DNA of 40,237 nucleotides from assembly GCA_964628935.1 (NCBI GenBank), contig CAZVOE010000015.1:1-40237 (forward strand), written 5' to 3'. Under the pieces are notes generated by a model. That model was given only the letters and a program-made list of their open reading frames with translations, did no database searches and was not told the DNA's origin. The stretch comes from CAYLHQ01 sp964628935 (GTDB lineage Bacteria; Acidobacteriota; Polarisedimenticolia; Polarisedimenticolales; DASRJG01). How positions within the stretch are numbered: position 1 is the stretch's first letter; each line of letters opens with the position of its first letter. Below, one piece after another: positions 25,222-33,277 of this stretch. A program made the translations under genes and the position numbers.

Positions 25222-27392
25222 ATGACGCGTTCCTTGCGTTCGCTTTTCCTCGCGGCGCTCGCCGCGGTTTGCTTCGTCCCCTCCTTCGCCGCTTCGGGAT
25301 CGATCTCCGGGACCGTCGTCACACGCGCCGGGGAGCCCGCCGCGGGCACCCGCGTCTCGATCCCGGAGCTGCGACGGCGCGTCACGACCGACGACCGCGG
25401 CGCCTTCCGCTTCGAGGAACTCGCCGCCGGTCACTACGACCTCGAGGCGATGAATCCCCGCTTCGGGAGCTCCGTCGTGGAAGTCGACCTCGACGATGGC
25501 GCCTCCGTCGAGATCACGATCCGCCTCGATCTCGGGATCCACACCGAGAGCGTCGTCGTCACGGCGAGCCCCGAGGCGAAGGCGATCGCCGAGATCGCGC
25601 AGCCGGTCACGGTGCTCGACTCGCGGACGATCCAGGCTTCCTCGCAGGCCACGCTCGGAGAAACCCTCGCCGGCGAGCCTGGGGTCGCGTCGACCTACTA
25701 CTCCCCCGGCGCGAGCCGCCCCGTGATCCGAGGCTTTTCGGGCGACCGGATCCGCATTCTCGAAAACGGCGTCGGCACCGGCGACGCGTCGAGCATCAGC
25801 CCCGACCACGCCGTCGCCGTCGACGCGATGATGGCCGACCGGATCGAGATCGTGCGCGGTCCGGCGAGCCTCCTGTACGGAAACGCCGCCGTCGGCGGGG
25901 TCGTGAACGTCCTGGACGGCCGCATCCCCGACCATCGTATGGGCTCCCCCCTGACCGGGGACGTCCAGTTCCGCGTCGCCTCGGCGGCCGAGGAGNNNNN
26001 NNNNNGCTCGCGGGCGACGCCGGCAGCCTCGCCTGTACCGTTCTCGCTCTCGATCGGCGCGCCGGCGACCTCGAGACCCCCGAAGGGACCGTCCCGAACA
26101 GCGACCTCGACGCGACGACCTTCTCCGGCGGCGCCTCGTGGATCGGCGAGAAGGGATTCGTCGGCCTCGCGTACACCGACTACACGACGAATTACGGCGC
26201 CGCGGTCGAGGAGGAGGTCCGCGTCGACCTCGACCAGCAGCGCTGGGACCTCCGCGGGGAGGTCAACGCCCCGTTCGGGCCCTTCCGCTCGTTCAAGGGG
26301 CGTTTCGGGGTTTCCGACTACGAGCACCGCGAGCTCGAGGGGGAGGAGGTCGGCACCCTCTTCGCGAACGAATCGTGGGAGGGCCGATTCGAACTGGGGC
26401 ACAAGGCGGTCGGCCCGTTCGCCGGCACGGTCGGGCTTCAGCTGTCGCAGCGGGACTTCTCGGCGATCGGCGAGGAGGCCTACGTCCGGCCGAACACGAC
26501 CGACAATCAGTCGCTCTTCCTGTTCGAGGAGGTCGGCGCGGGCCCCCTCCGCGGCGAGATCGGCCTGCGGTGGGAGCATCAGGAGTCGGACATCGAAGAT
26601 CCCGGCCTTCCCGACCGGGATTTCGACGGGATCTCCGGGTCGGCGGGGCTCGTCTGGCTTCCCGGGGACGTCTGGTCGCTCGCAGCCTCCGTGAGCCGCA
26701 CCTCCCGGCTCCCCACCGCAGAGGAGCTTTACTCGAACGGCCCCCACGTCGCCACGAACGCGTTCGAGGTCGGCGACGCGAATCTCGAGGAGGAGACGGG
26801 GGTGGGCGTCGACGTGGCGCTTCGCAAGCGTGAGGGCCGCGTGAAGGGAGAGCTTTCGGTCTTCTGGAACGACATCGCCGACTACATCTACGACCGGGAA
26901 ACGGGCGAGGTAGATCCCGACGCGGGGCTTCCGGTCTTCCGGTTCACCCAGGACGACGCCCGCTTCCGGGGGGTCGAGGCCGAATTGCACGTCGAGCTGC
27001 TCCACACCGAGCCCCACCACCTCGGGCTCGAGGTTCGCGGCGATTCCGTGCGCGCAGATCTGACGGGCCGGGACGAAGACCTCCCCCGCATCCCCCCGCT
27101 CCGGTACGCGGTCGCCCTCCGTTACCAGGGGAAGGCCCTCTGGAGCTACGTCGAGGTGCAGCGGGTCGAGGAGCAGGACCGTGTCGCGCCGAACGAGACG
27201 GCGACGCCCGGGTACACTTGGCTGAACGCCGCCGTCGGGTACCGGATCTTGGCGAAACGCCTGGTCCACGATCTCGTCCTGCGTGGGGTGAACCTGACCG
27301 ACGAGCTTTCGCGGAATCATCTCTCCCGGTTCAAGGACGCGGTCCCCTTGGCCGGGATCGACGTCTCGCTGTCGTACCGGCTGACGTTCTGA
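25222..27392 (+). CDS. ZnuD-like TonB-dependent receptor, interrupted by an N gap
   Basis: An outer-membrane receptor of about 720 residues. A signal peptide is followed by a carboxypeptidase-regulatory-like domain (SISGTVVTRAGEPAAG, about 22-100), the plug (PVIRGFSGDRIRILENG, the DASSISPDHAV motif, IEIVRGPASLLYGNAAVGG) and the barrel, ending LSYRLTF. The SPDHAVAVD motif after the plug loop is typical of zinc/copper-type receptors related to Neisseria ZnuD. Ten Ns at 25996-26005 stand between two reading frames. The frame change fits a gap of unknown true size (a length of 11, 14, 17 and so on would restore it), so I read one intact gene, not a frameshift. ATG 25222 follows GGGAGA. Confidence 0.88.
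25996..26005. other. assembly gap of 10 Ns
   Basis: Ten Ns inside the TonB receptor barrel. The protein frame before (ending AAEE) and after (starting LAGDAG) are joined only if the true gap is not ten bases, so this is a placeholder length inserted by scaffolding. Confidence 0.98.
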
Positions 27393-27393
27393 T

Positions 27394-28290
27394 TCAGTGA
27401 TGGCCGAAGGTCTTCTCCCCCGCCTCGATCCGCACCGGGAGCCAGTTCCTCTTGGGCGGGAGCGGGCAGGTCGCGTAGGGGGAGAAAACGCATGGCGGGT
27501 TGTAGGCCTTGTTGAAATCGAGCACGACCTTCCCCTCGCGGGGCATCCCGGCGTAGAGGAACCGTCCGGCCCCGTACGTCTCCTTCCCCGACGTCTCGTC
27601 CCGGAAAATGAACCAGAGCATCGGCGGGTCCCCCTCGGCGAGGACCGGCTCGAGGGAGACCTCCTTTCCCTCGACGGAGAACCGCGCGAGTCCCGGAGCC
27701 TGCATCGTCTCGACCTGGCCGAGCACGTTCGGGATCTTCGCCTCCCTGGGTGACGCATAGGCCTCCCAGCGGGCCTCGATCCTCCACTTCGGGTCGGCCG
27801 GGAAGTAGTCCATGCCGCGGAACTCGGCGAGGGCCTTCGCCTTCGCGTCCCGGACGCGCACGCCCAGCCGGTCTCCCCTCCGGATGACGTGGAAGGAGAG
27901 GTCCCCGAGCGTGATCACGTCGGGATCGCCCTTCGCATCGTCCGAGAGCACCCGCTCGCCGACGGGCTTTCCGTCGAGGAGGAGGGTCACGCCGGCCGCC
28001 GGGCGCAGGCGCACCGTCTCCTTCTCGAGGAAGAGCGACCCGACGTAGGCTGGAGCCTTCCCCGCCGGGAGGGCGACGGCGGAATCGGGATCGGAACCGA
28101 CCCGGTTCTCTCCGGGCGCGAGCCACGAGAGCCCGACGAGGGTGAGCCATCCCGTCTCGGAGCGGAGCCGCTCGTCGCGCTTTTTCCGCCAGTCGTTCTG
28201 GTCGTCCATGAAGGGGTCTCCCGCGACGATCGTTGCGGCGGTGGCGCATCCGGCCGCGAGGAGGAACAAGATGCGGATGGAGGTTCGCAC
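27394..28290 (-). CDS. DUF1684-family lipoprotein
   Basis: A 298-residue protein of family DUF1684. The C-terminal signature DFNKAYNPPCVFSPYATCPLPP is characteristic and contains two cysteines, and GWLTLVGLSWLAPGENRVG near the front is also typical. The N-terminus has a lipobox, L-A-A-G-C15, so the mature protein is probably a lipoprotein. The function of DUF1684 is unknown. GTG 28290 lies seven bases after a TATAAA box, suggesting a leaderless mRNA. It ends one base from the convergent TonB receptor and is divergent from the Nramp transporter. Confidence 0.88.
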   Translation of the reverse strand: MRTSIRILFLLAAGCATAATIVAGDPFMDDQNDWRKKRDERLRSETGWLTLVGLSWLAPGENRVGSDPDSAVALPAGKAPAYVGSLFLEKETVRLRPAAGVTLLLDGKPVGERVLSDDAKGDPDVITLGDLSFHVIRRGDRLGVRVRDAKAKALAEFRGMDYFPADPKWRIEARWEAYASPREAKIPNVLGQVETMQAPGLARFSVEGKEVSLEPVLAEGDPPMLWFIFRDETSGKETYGAGRFLYAGMPREGKVVLDFNKAYNPPCVFSPYATCPLPPKRNWLPVRIEAGEKTFGHH

Positions 28291-28297
28291 GCCCCCT

Positions 28298-28305
28298 TTT
28301 ATACT
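28298..28305. promoter_or_regulatory. overlapping divergent -10 boxes between DUF1684 and Nramp genes
   Basis: TTTATACT carries TATACT reading right (28300-28305) and TATAAA reading left (28303 to 28298). The left box is seven bases from the GTG at 28290, the right one ten bases from the TTG at 28316. Two polymerases could not occupy both, so transcription in the two directions should compete. Confidence 0.5.
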
Positions 28306-28315
28306 CCGGGTCGCT

Positions 28316-29602
28316 TTGGAGCGCTTTCTCGCCGTCCTCTACTGGTCGGTGATCCCGGCGGCCTTCGTCGGTCCCGGCACGGTGACGACCTGCATCACCG
28401 CCGGGGCGCGACACGGCACCGCGCTCCTCTGGGCGCTGACCTTCTCGACCGTGGCCTGCATCGCGCTCCAGCAGGGTTCCGCCCGGGTGGCCGCGACGAC
28501 CGGACTCGACATGGGAGAGGCGCTCCGCCGGAAGCACCCTCGAGCGGAAGGCCTCGTCGCGGTCGCCGTTCTGATCGCCGTGGTCGCCGGATGCGCAGCA
28601 TACGAGGCGGGAAACATCCTCGGCGCGGCGGCGGGCGCGGCGCTCCGCCTTCCCGTTCCGGCGCCGGGGCTCGCCGCCGCGATCGCGATCGCGGCCGCTC
28701 TCCTCCTCTGGACCGCCCGAACCGCGACGATCGCGCGCATCCTCGGCGGGATGGTCGCGGTGATGGGGCTCGCCTTCGCCGCGACCGCCGCCGAGGTCGC
28801 CCCGCCGTTCGGCGAGATCGCTCGGGGGCTCGCGCTTCCCTCGGTGCCGGAGGGATCGTCCGTCCTCGTCCTCGGCCTCGTCGGGACGACCGTCGTCCCG
28901 TACAACCTCTTCCTCGGCGCCGGACTCGCGCGGGGCCGCTCGCTCCGCGAGGCGCGATTCGGCATCGCGACCGCGGTCGTCCTCGGGGGAGCCCTCTCCG
29001 CCGCGATCGTCGTCGCCGGCACCGCCGTGGGGGACATCGGCTCCTTCGAGGCGATGGCCGCGGCGCTCGAGGGCCGTTTCGGCGCGGCGGGGCCGTGGCT
29101 CTTCTCGGTCGGACTCTTCGCGGCCGGGTTCACCTCGGCGCTCACCGCCCCGCTTGCCGCGGCGCTCGCCGCGCGGGGGGTGTTCTCGGTCCGCGGGGGA
29201 GACTGGTCCGACCGCTCGCCGCGTTTCCGCGCCGTGTGGCTCGGCGTGCTCGGCTTCGGCGCGGCGTTCGGGATCGCCGGGGTGAACCCGATCCCCGCGA
29301 TCCTCCTCGCGCAGGCGCTCAACGGGGTCATGCTCCCCTTCGTGGCGGTCTCGCTTCTCGTCCTCGTGAACGACCGCCGGCTCTTGGGCCCGGAGGCGGT
29401 CGCCGGGCCCGTCGCCAATGCGGTGCTCGCGCCGGCGACCGCCGTGACCCTGCTTCTCGGCGTGCAGGGGGTGCTCCGTGCGGCGACCTCGGCGGGGCTT
29501 CCGGATCCAGGCGAGGTCGCCCTTTACGGGATCGCGGCCGTCGTGACGATCGCGCTCGGCTGGCCGGTCGGTCGGGCGATCGCGCGGGGACGCCGTGCGT
29601 GA
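28316..29602 (+). CDS. divergent Nramp-family metal transporter
   Basis: A 428-residue membrane protein with about eleven hydrophobic segments, related to Nramp/MntH divalent-metal transporters (LeuT fold). The usual helix-1 DPGN motif reads GPGT (VGPGTVTT), and the helix-6 MPHN motif reads VPYN. The metal-binding Asp, Asn and Met are therefore all replaced, and Mn/Fe selectivity should not be assumed. TTG 28316 is chosen from the TATACT box ten bases upstream and from the position of the first helix. ATG 28271 is an in-frame alternative but would lie upstream of that box. It sits beside metal-related genes and ends six bases from the convergent amidase. Confidence 0.8.
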   Translation: MERFLAVLYWSVIPAAFVGPGTVTTCITAGARHGTALLWALTFSTVACIALQQGSARVAATTGLDMGEALRRKHPRAEGLVAVAVLIAVVAGCAAYEAGNILGAAAGAALRLPVPAPGLAAAIAIAAALLLWTARTATIARILGGMVAVMGLAFAATAAEVAPPFGEIARGLALPSVPEGSSVLVLGLVGTTVVPYNLFLGAGLARGRSLREARFGIATAVVLGGALSAAIVVAGTAVGDIGSFEAMAAALEGRFGAAGPWLFSVGLFAAGFTSALTAPLAAALAARGVFSVRGGDWSDRSPRFRAVWLGVLGFGAAFGIAGVNPIPAILLAQALNGVMLPFVAVSLLVLVNDRRLLGPEAVAGPVANAVLAPATAVTLLLGVQGVLRAATSAGLPDPGEVALYGIAAVVTIALGWPVGRAIARGRRA

Positions 29603-29608
29603 CGCCGC

Positions 29609-31333
29609 CTACGCAAACCGGGGCGGCCGCTTCCGGTGGAACCCCGTCGCCTCCTGGTAGAGCCGCGCAACGGCGAGCACCCGGTCGTCCTCGTGGAGCC
29701 GCCCCTGAAAGGTGATGCTCGTCGGCGTTCCGTCGCTTTCCCGGAACCCGTTCGGGACGCAAACCGCCGGCTGACCGGTCAGGTTCGTGGCGAGGAGGTT
29801 GTCGCCGCCGTAGGTCGGAACGACGAGGACGTCGATCCCTCGCATCGCCTCGTCCATCGCGCGGATCAGGAGGGTCCGGATCCGGTTGGCGCGGATGTAT
29901 TCGACCGCGGGGATGAGTTGGCCCTGCCGGAAGACGTTCGGCCACGCCTGCTCGACCTGGCGGACGAGGAGGTCGTCCTTGCCGGTCCGCGTCAGGTCGT
30001 CGAAGGCGGCCGCCGCCTCGGCGGTCAGGATCGTCGAGAGCGCGCCCACGGGGAGGTCCCCGGGGAGGGCCACCGGGACGAGGTCGAACCCGAGGGCGCG
30101 GAGGTCTTCGAGGACTTTCCGGTCGTTCGCCTGCCACTCGGCGTACCCCTTCGGGTCCTCGCCTTCGTCGGCCCACTTCGTGTAGTCGAAGTCGAAGAAA
30201 TCGGGAACGAACCCCACTCGGAGCTTTCTCGCGTCGCCCCCGAACGGCCACGAGAACGGTCGGGAGACCGCAGTCGGATCGCGGTCGTCGGCGCCGTGGA
30301 TCGCGGCGAAAACGAGGGCGAGATCGTCGACCGAACGCGCGATCGGCCCGATCTTGTCCATCGTCCACGAGAGCGCCATCGCTCCGTGGCGGCTGACCCG
30401 CCCGAAGCTCGGACGGAGCCCGCTCACCCCGCATCGCGTGCACGGCGACACGATGCTCCCCCAGGTCTCGGTGCCGATGGCGAAGGCGAAGAAGCCCGCG
30501 GAGGCGCCCGCGGCCGAGCCGGCCGACGAGCCGCTCGATCCCTGATCGGTCTTCCACGGATTCTTCGTCGTCCCGTCGAACCAGACGTCGCCCCAGGCGA
30601 GTTCCCCCACGGCGGTCTTCGCGACGAGCACCGCGCCCCCGGCCTCGAGCCTCTCGAAGACGGTCGCCGACTCCGGACGCACCTGCTCCCGGTAGGGCAC
30701 CGAACCCCACGTCGTCCGATACCCGGGGACGGCGAGGAGATCCTTCGCCCCCCAGGGGATCCCGTGGAGCGGTCCGCGCCGTCGTCCGGCCGCGATCTCA
30801 CGATCGGCCGCCTCGGCCTCGCGGAGGGCGAGCGCGTCGGTTCGCGTGATCACCGCGCGCAACACCGGGTCGTACCGCTCGATCCGGTCGAGGCACAGGC
30901 GCGTGAGTTCGACCGCCGAGATCTTCCGCCGCTCGAGGAGCGCGGAAAGAGCGGCCACCCCCGCGAAGGCGAGATCCGCGTCCGACGCGGGTCTCTCCCC
31001 TGCTTCCGCCGGCTTCCACGCCTCCGTTCCCGCCCCCCTCGCGGACACCCGACCCGCGGAAGGGCCTTCCGGGTCGAAGCGGAAGGCGGGAGGCACCGCG
31101 TTGTCGAGCGGAACGGCCCGGCACGCCTCGAAGGCGGCGCGGCTCCGCTCCACCCCCGCCGCCATGAGGCCGCGTTCCTCGTCGGTGAGCGGCACCCCCG
31201 CGATCCACTCGGCGTCCCGGATCATCCGGGGCGTCACCGGGCTCCCCTCCTCGGCGAGGGCCCGCGCGAAGACCGTCGTTCCGGCTCCCGCGGCGGCCGC
31301 CGTCTTGAGAAATGCCCTTCGCCGCAGCGTCAT
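29609..31333 (-). CDS. Tat-exported amidase (amidase signature family)
   Basis: A 574-residue enzyme of PF01425. The N-terminus RRRAFLKTAAAAGAGTTV is a twin-arginine signal, so the folded protein is exported. The Ser-cisSer-Lys triad region is visible: Lys in WGAKDLLAVPG, the Gly/Ser-rich SSGSSAGSAAGASAG, and the nucleophile region GTETWGSIVSP. The last differs from the usual GTDTGGSIR form but is seen in exported relatives. Substrate is an amide or nitrogenous compound that cannot be specified. The start ATG 31333 overlaps the acyl-CoA dehydrogenase stop by four bases (ATGA), so the two are translated in tandem. Confidence 0.9.
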   Translation of the reverse strand: MTLRRRAFLKTAAAAGAGTTVFARALAEEGSPVTPRMIRDAEWIAGVPLTDEERGLMAAGVERSRAAFEACRAVPLDNAVPPAFRFDPEGPSAGRVSARGAGTEAWKPAEAGERPASDADLAFAGVAALSALLERRKISAVELTRLCLDRIERYDPVLRAVITRTDALALREAEAADREIAAGRRRGPLHGIPWGAKDLLAVPGYRTTWGSVPYREQVRPESATVFERLEAGGAVLVAKTAVGELAWGDVWFDGTTKNPWKTDQGSSGSSAGSAAGASAGFFAFAIGTETWGSIVSPCTRCGVSGLRPSFGRVSRHGAMALSWTMDKIGPIARSVDDLALVFAAIHGADDRDPTAVSRPFSWPFGGDARKLRVGFVPDFFDFDYTKWADEGEDPKGYAEWQANDRKVLEDLRALGFDLVPVALPGDLPVGALSTILTAEAAAAFDDLTRTGKDDLLVRQVEQAWPNVFRQGQLIPAVEYIRANRIRTLLIRAMDEAMRGIDVLVVPTYGGDNLLATNLTGQPAVCVPNGFRESDGTPTSITFQGRLHEDDRVLAVARLYQEATGFHRKRPPRFA

Positions 31334-33177
31334 TCGGGGATTCCCATGCTGTTCTCCTCGAGCCATGCGTGCCGTCCCTCCACGACGTGCCGTCCGAGGC
31401 GGAGCTTGAGCGCGTCGTCGTTCGACCAGAGTTCCCGGAAAAGGGCCCGAACCCGGCGCCGGGACTGCCTGCAGAAGAGGTCGGCGAGCGCGACCGCCTT
31501 CTCGGCGTCGGGGCTCCGCTCTTCGCGCATGACGCGGACTCGGGAGGCGGATGCCGCCATCGCGAACAGCTCGAGCCCGATGTCGACGATGCGGAAGAGG
31601 AACGCCTGCTTGTGGGGGAGTTTCGGGCCGTGCACGAGCATCCCGTGGAAGGTTTGCCGCGCGAGCTTGCGGGAGGCGCGCTCGACGAAACGGACGTGGC
31701 GCGCGATCGGCCCGAACCCCCCGTACTGCGGCCAGCGCCCCCAGCCGAGCCAGCGGGTCGGGTACCACCAGGCGTAGAAGAGGGCGATCTTCGGGAGGGC
31801 GGCGAGCTTGGCGGCGACCGGCTTCTGCGGATCGACGAGCGCCCCCGCGACCTGCAAGTGGGTGTCGACCGCCTCCCGGGCCATGAAGAGGTGCATGATC
31901 TCGCTCGACCCCTCGAAGATCCGGTTGATCCGAGAATCCCGCATCATGCGCTCGACCGGGATCGGGGCCTCCCCGCGCTCCGCGAGGGAAACTTCGGTCT
32001 CGTATCCCCGCCCCCCGCGGATCTGCATCGCGTCGTCCACGATCCACCACGCGCGGACGGTGTTCCACTCCTTGCCGGCCGCCGCTTCGAGACGGATGTC
32101 GTACCCCCCTTTGTCGGCCATCCGGCTCACGAGGTCGGAGATCGCTTCCATCGCGAACGCGTGCGCCGCCATGTCGGCCATCTTGTGCGCGATCGCCTCG
32201 TGCCGCCCGACCGGCTGTCCCCACTGTTCCCGTTCGCTCGCCCAGGTTCGGCAGATCTGGAGGCAGAGCTTGGCGATCCCCGTCGTGCCGGCGGGGAGGG
32301 CCAGCCTGCCGGTGTTCAGCGTGACGAGCGCGATCTTGAGGCCCTGCCCCTCGCTTCCGATGAGATTCTCCCGCGGGATGCGCACGTTCGTGAAGGAGAG
32401 GACCCCGTTCTCGATCGCGCGGAGGCCCATGAAACGGCAGCGGTGCTCGACCTTCACTCCGGGAGTGCTCGTGTCGACGACGAACGCGCTGATCTTCCGG
32501 CTTTTCGGATCGCGCGCCATCACGACGAGGAGTTCCGCGATCGTCCCGTTCGTGCACCAGAGCTTCTCGCCGTTCAGGACGTAGGCGTCCCCTTCGGCGG
32601 TCCGCTCGGCGGTCGTGGCGAGACGGGCCGGGTCGGAGCCGACCCCCTCCTCCGTGAGGGCGAACGCCGAGATCGCCCCCGCGGCGCACCGAGGCAGGAA
32701 GCGTCGCTTCTGCTCCTCCGTCCCGAAGAGCTTGATCGGTTGCGGCACGCCGATCGATTGATGCGCCGACACGAGAGCGGCGAGGTTTCCGTCGAAGGTT
32801 CCGATCAACTCCATGATCCGGCTGTACTCGACTTGCGAGAACCCGAGCCCGCCGTACTCCCGGGGAATCTTCATTCCGAAGGCCCCGAGCCGTTTGAGCC
32901 CCTCCACCGCCTCCTTCGGGTACTCGCCCGACGCGTCGACCTCGACCGGATTCCAGTGCGTGCGGAGGAACGACCGGAGAGAGTCGTAGAACGCGCGGAA
33001 CTCCGCCCGCTCGGGCTCGGCGGCCGGAAGCGGGCGGATGAGGCTCATCTTCAAGTTCCCGAGGAAGAGTTCCCTCAGGAACGAGGGCTCCCTCCACTCG
33101 GTCTGGCGCGCCGATTCCGCGACCCGCATCGACTCCTGCTCGCTGACGTGCTGCTGGGGCTTCCGCATCGCGCTCAT
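31330..33177 (-). CDS. acyl-CoA dehydrogenase, long (VLCAD/ACAD9-like) type
   Basis: A 615-residue flavoenzyme for the first step of fatty-acid beta-oxidation. The N-terminal and middle domains (IPREYGGLGFS, ALTEEGVGSDPA, TLNTGRLALPAG) and the FAD-binding C-terminal part are all present. The catalytic glutamate is in RINRIFEGSSEIM. An extra C-terminal region of about 170 residues, beyond the usual 380-residue core, matches the long membrane-associated mitochondrial-type enzymes. ATG 33177 has a GAGGT ribosome binding site. It is divergent from the TPR gene and overlaps the amidase gene by four bases, an unexpected functional pairing. Confidence 0.93.
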   Translation of the reverse strand: MSAMRKPQQHVSEQESMRVAESARQTEWREPSFLRELFLGNLKMSLIRPLPAAEPERAEFRAFYDSLRSFLRTHWNPVEVDASGEYPKEAVEGLKRLGAFGMKIPREYGGLGFSQVEYSRIMELIGTFDGNLAALVSAHQSIGVPQPIKLFGTEEQKRRFLPRCAAGAISAFALTEEGVGSDPARLATTAERTAEGDAYVLNGEKLWCTNGTIAELLVVMARDPKSRKISAFVVDTSTPGVKVEHRCRFMGLRAIENGVLSFTNVRIPRENLIGSEGQGLKIALVTLNTGRLALPAGTTGIAKLCLQICRTWASEREQWGQPVGRHEAIAHKMADMAAHAFAMEAISDLVSRMADKGGYDIRLEAAAGKEWNTVRAWWIVDDAMQIRGGRGYETEVSLAERGEAPIPVERMMRDSRINRIFEGSSEIMHLFMAREAVDTHLQVAGALVDPQKPVAAKLAALPKIALFYAWWYPTRWLGWGRWPQYGGFGPIARHVRFVERASRKLARQTFHGMLVHGPKLPHKQAFLFRIVDIGLELFAMAASASRVRVMREERSPDAEKAVALADLFCRQSRRRVRALFRELWSNDDALKLRLGRHVVEGRHAWLEENSMGIPE

Positions 33178-33198
33178 GGGGACCTCGATTCCCGGAAT

Positions 33199-33228
33199 GT
33201 ATACAACGGCACCGCGACAATGTATGCT
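33199..33228. promoter_or_regulatory. divergent promoter region, acyl-CoA dehydrogenase / TPR gene
   Basis: TATACA (33200-33205) and TATGCT (33223-33228), 17 bases apart, could be -35 and -10 reading right. TATACA also reads left from 33204 to 33199 as a possible -10 for the dehydrogenase. The heptamer AATGTAT occurs twice as a direct repeat (33196-33202 and 33219-33225), 23 bases apart, and may be a binding site. Confidence 0.35.
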
Positions 33229-33239
33229 CGCTCGCTTCG

Positions 33240-33266
33240 CGCGACCGTCCCCGAATCCCGGTCGCG
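33240..33266 (+). promoter_or_regulatory. 8-bp leader hairpin abutting the ribosome binding site
   Basis: CGCGACCG (33240-33247) pairs perfectly with CGGTCGCG (33259-33266) around an 11-base loop. The 3' arm ends on the first base of GAGGAG (33266-33271), the ribosome binding site of the TPR gene. It could limit ribosome access or mark a leader structure; neither is shown. Confidence 0.4.
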
Positions 33267-33277
33267 AGGAGAATCCG

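Noticed and set aside
25996..26005. A genuine frameshift or pseudogene in the TonB receptor.
   Set aside because: The frame changes exactly at a run of Ns of arbitrary length, both halves are well preserved, and the barrel ends normally in phenylalanine.
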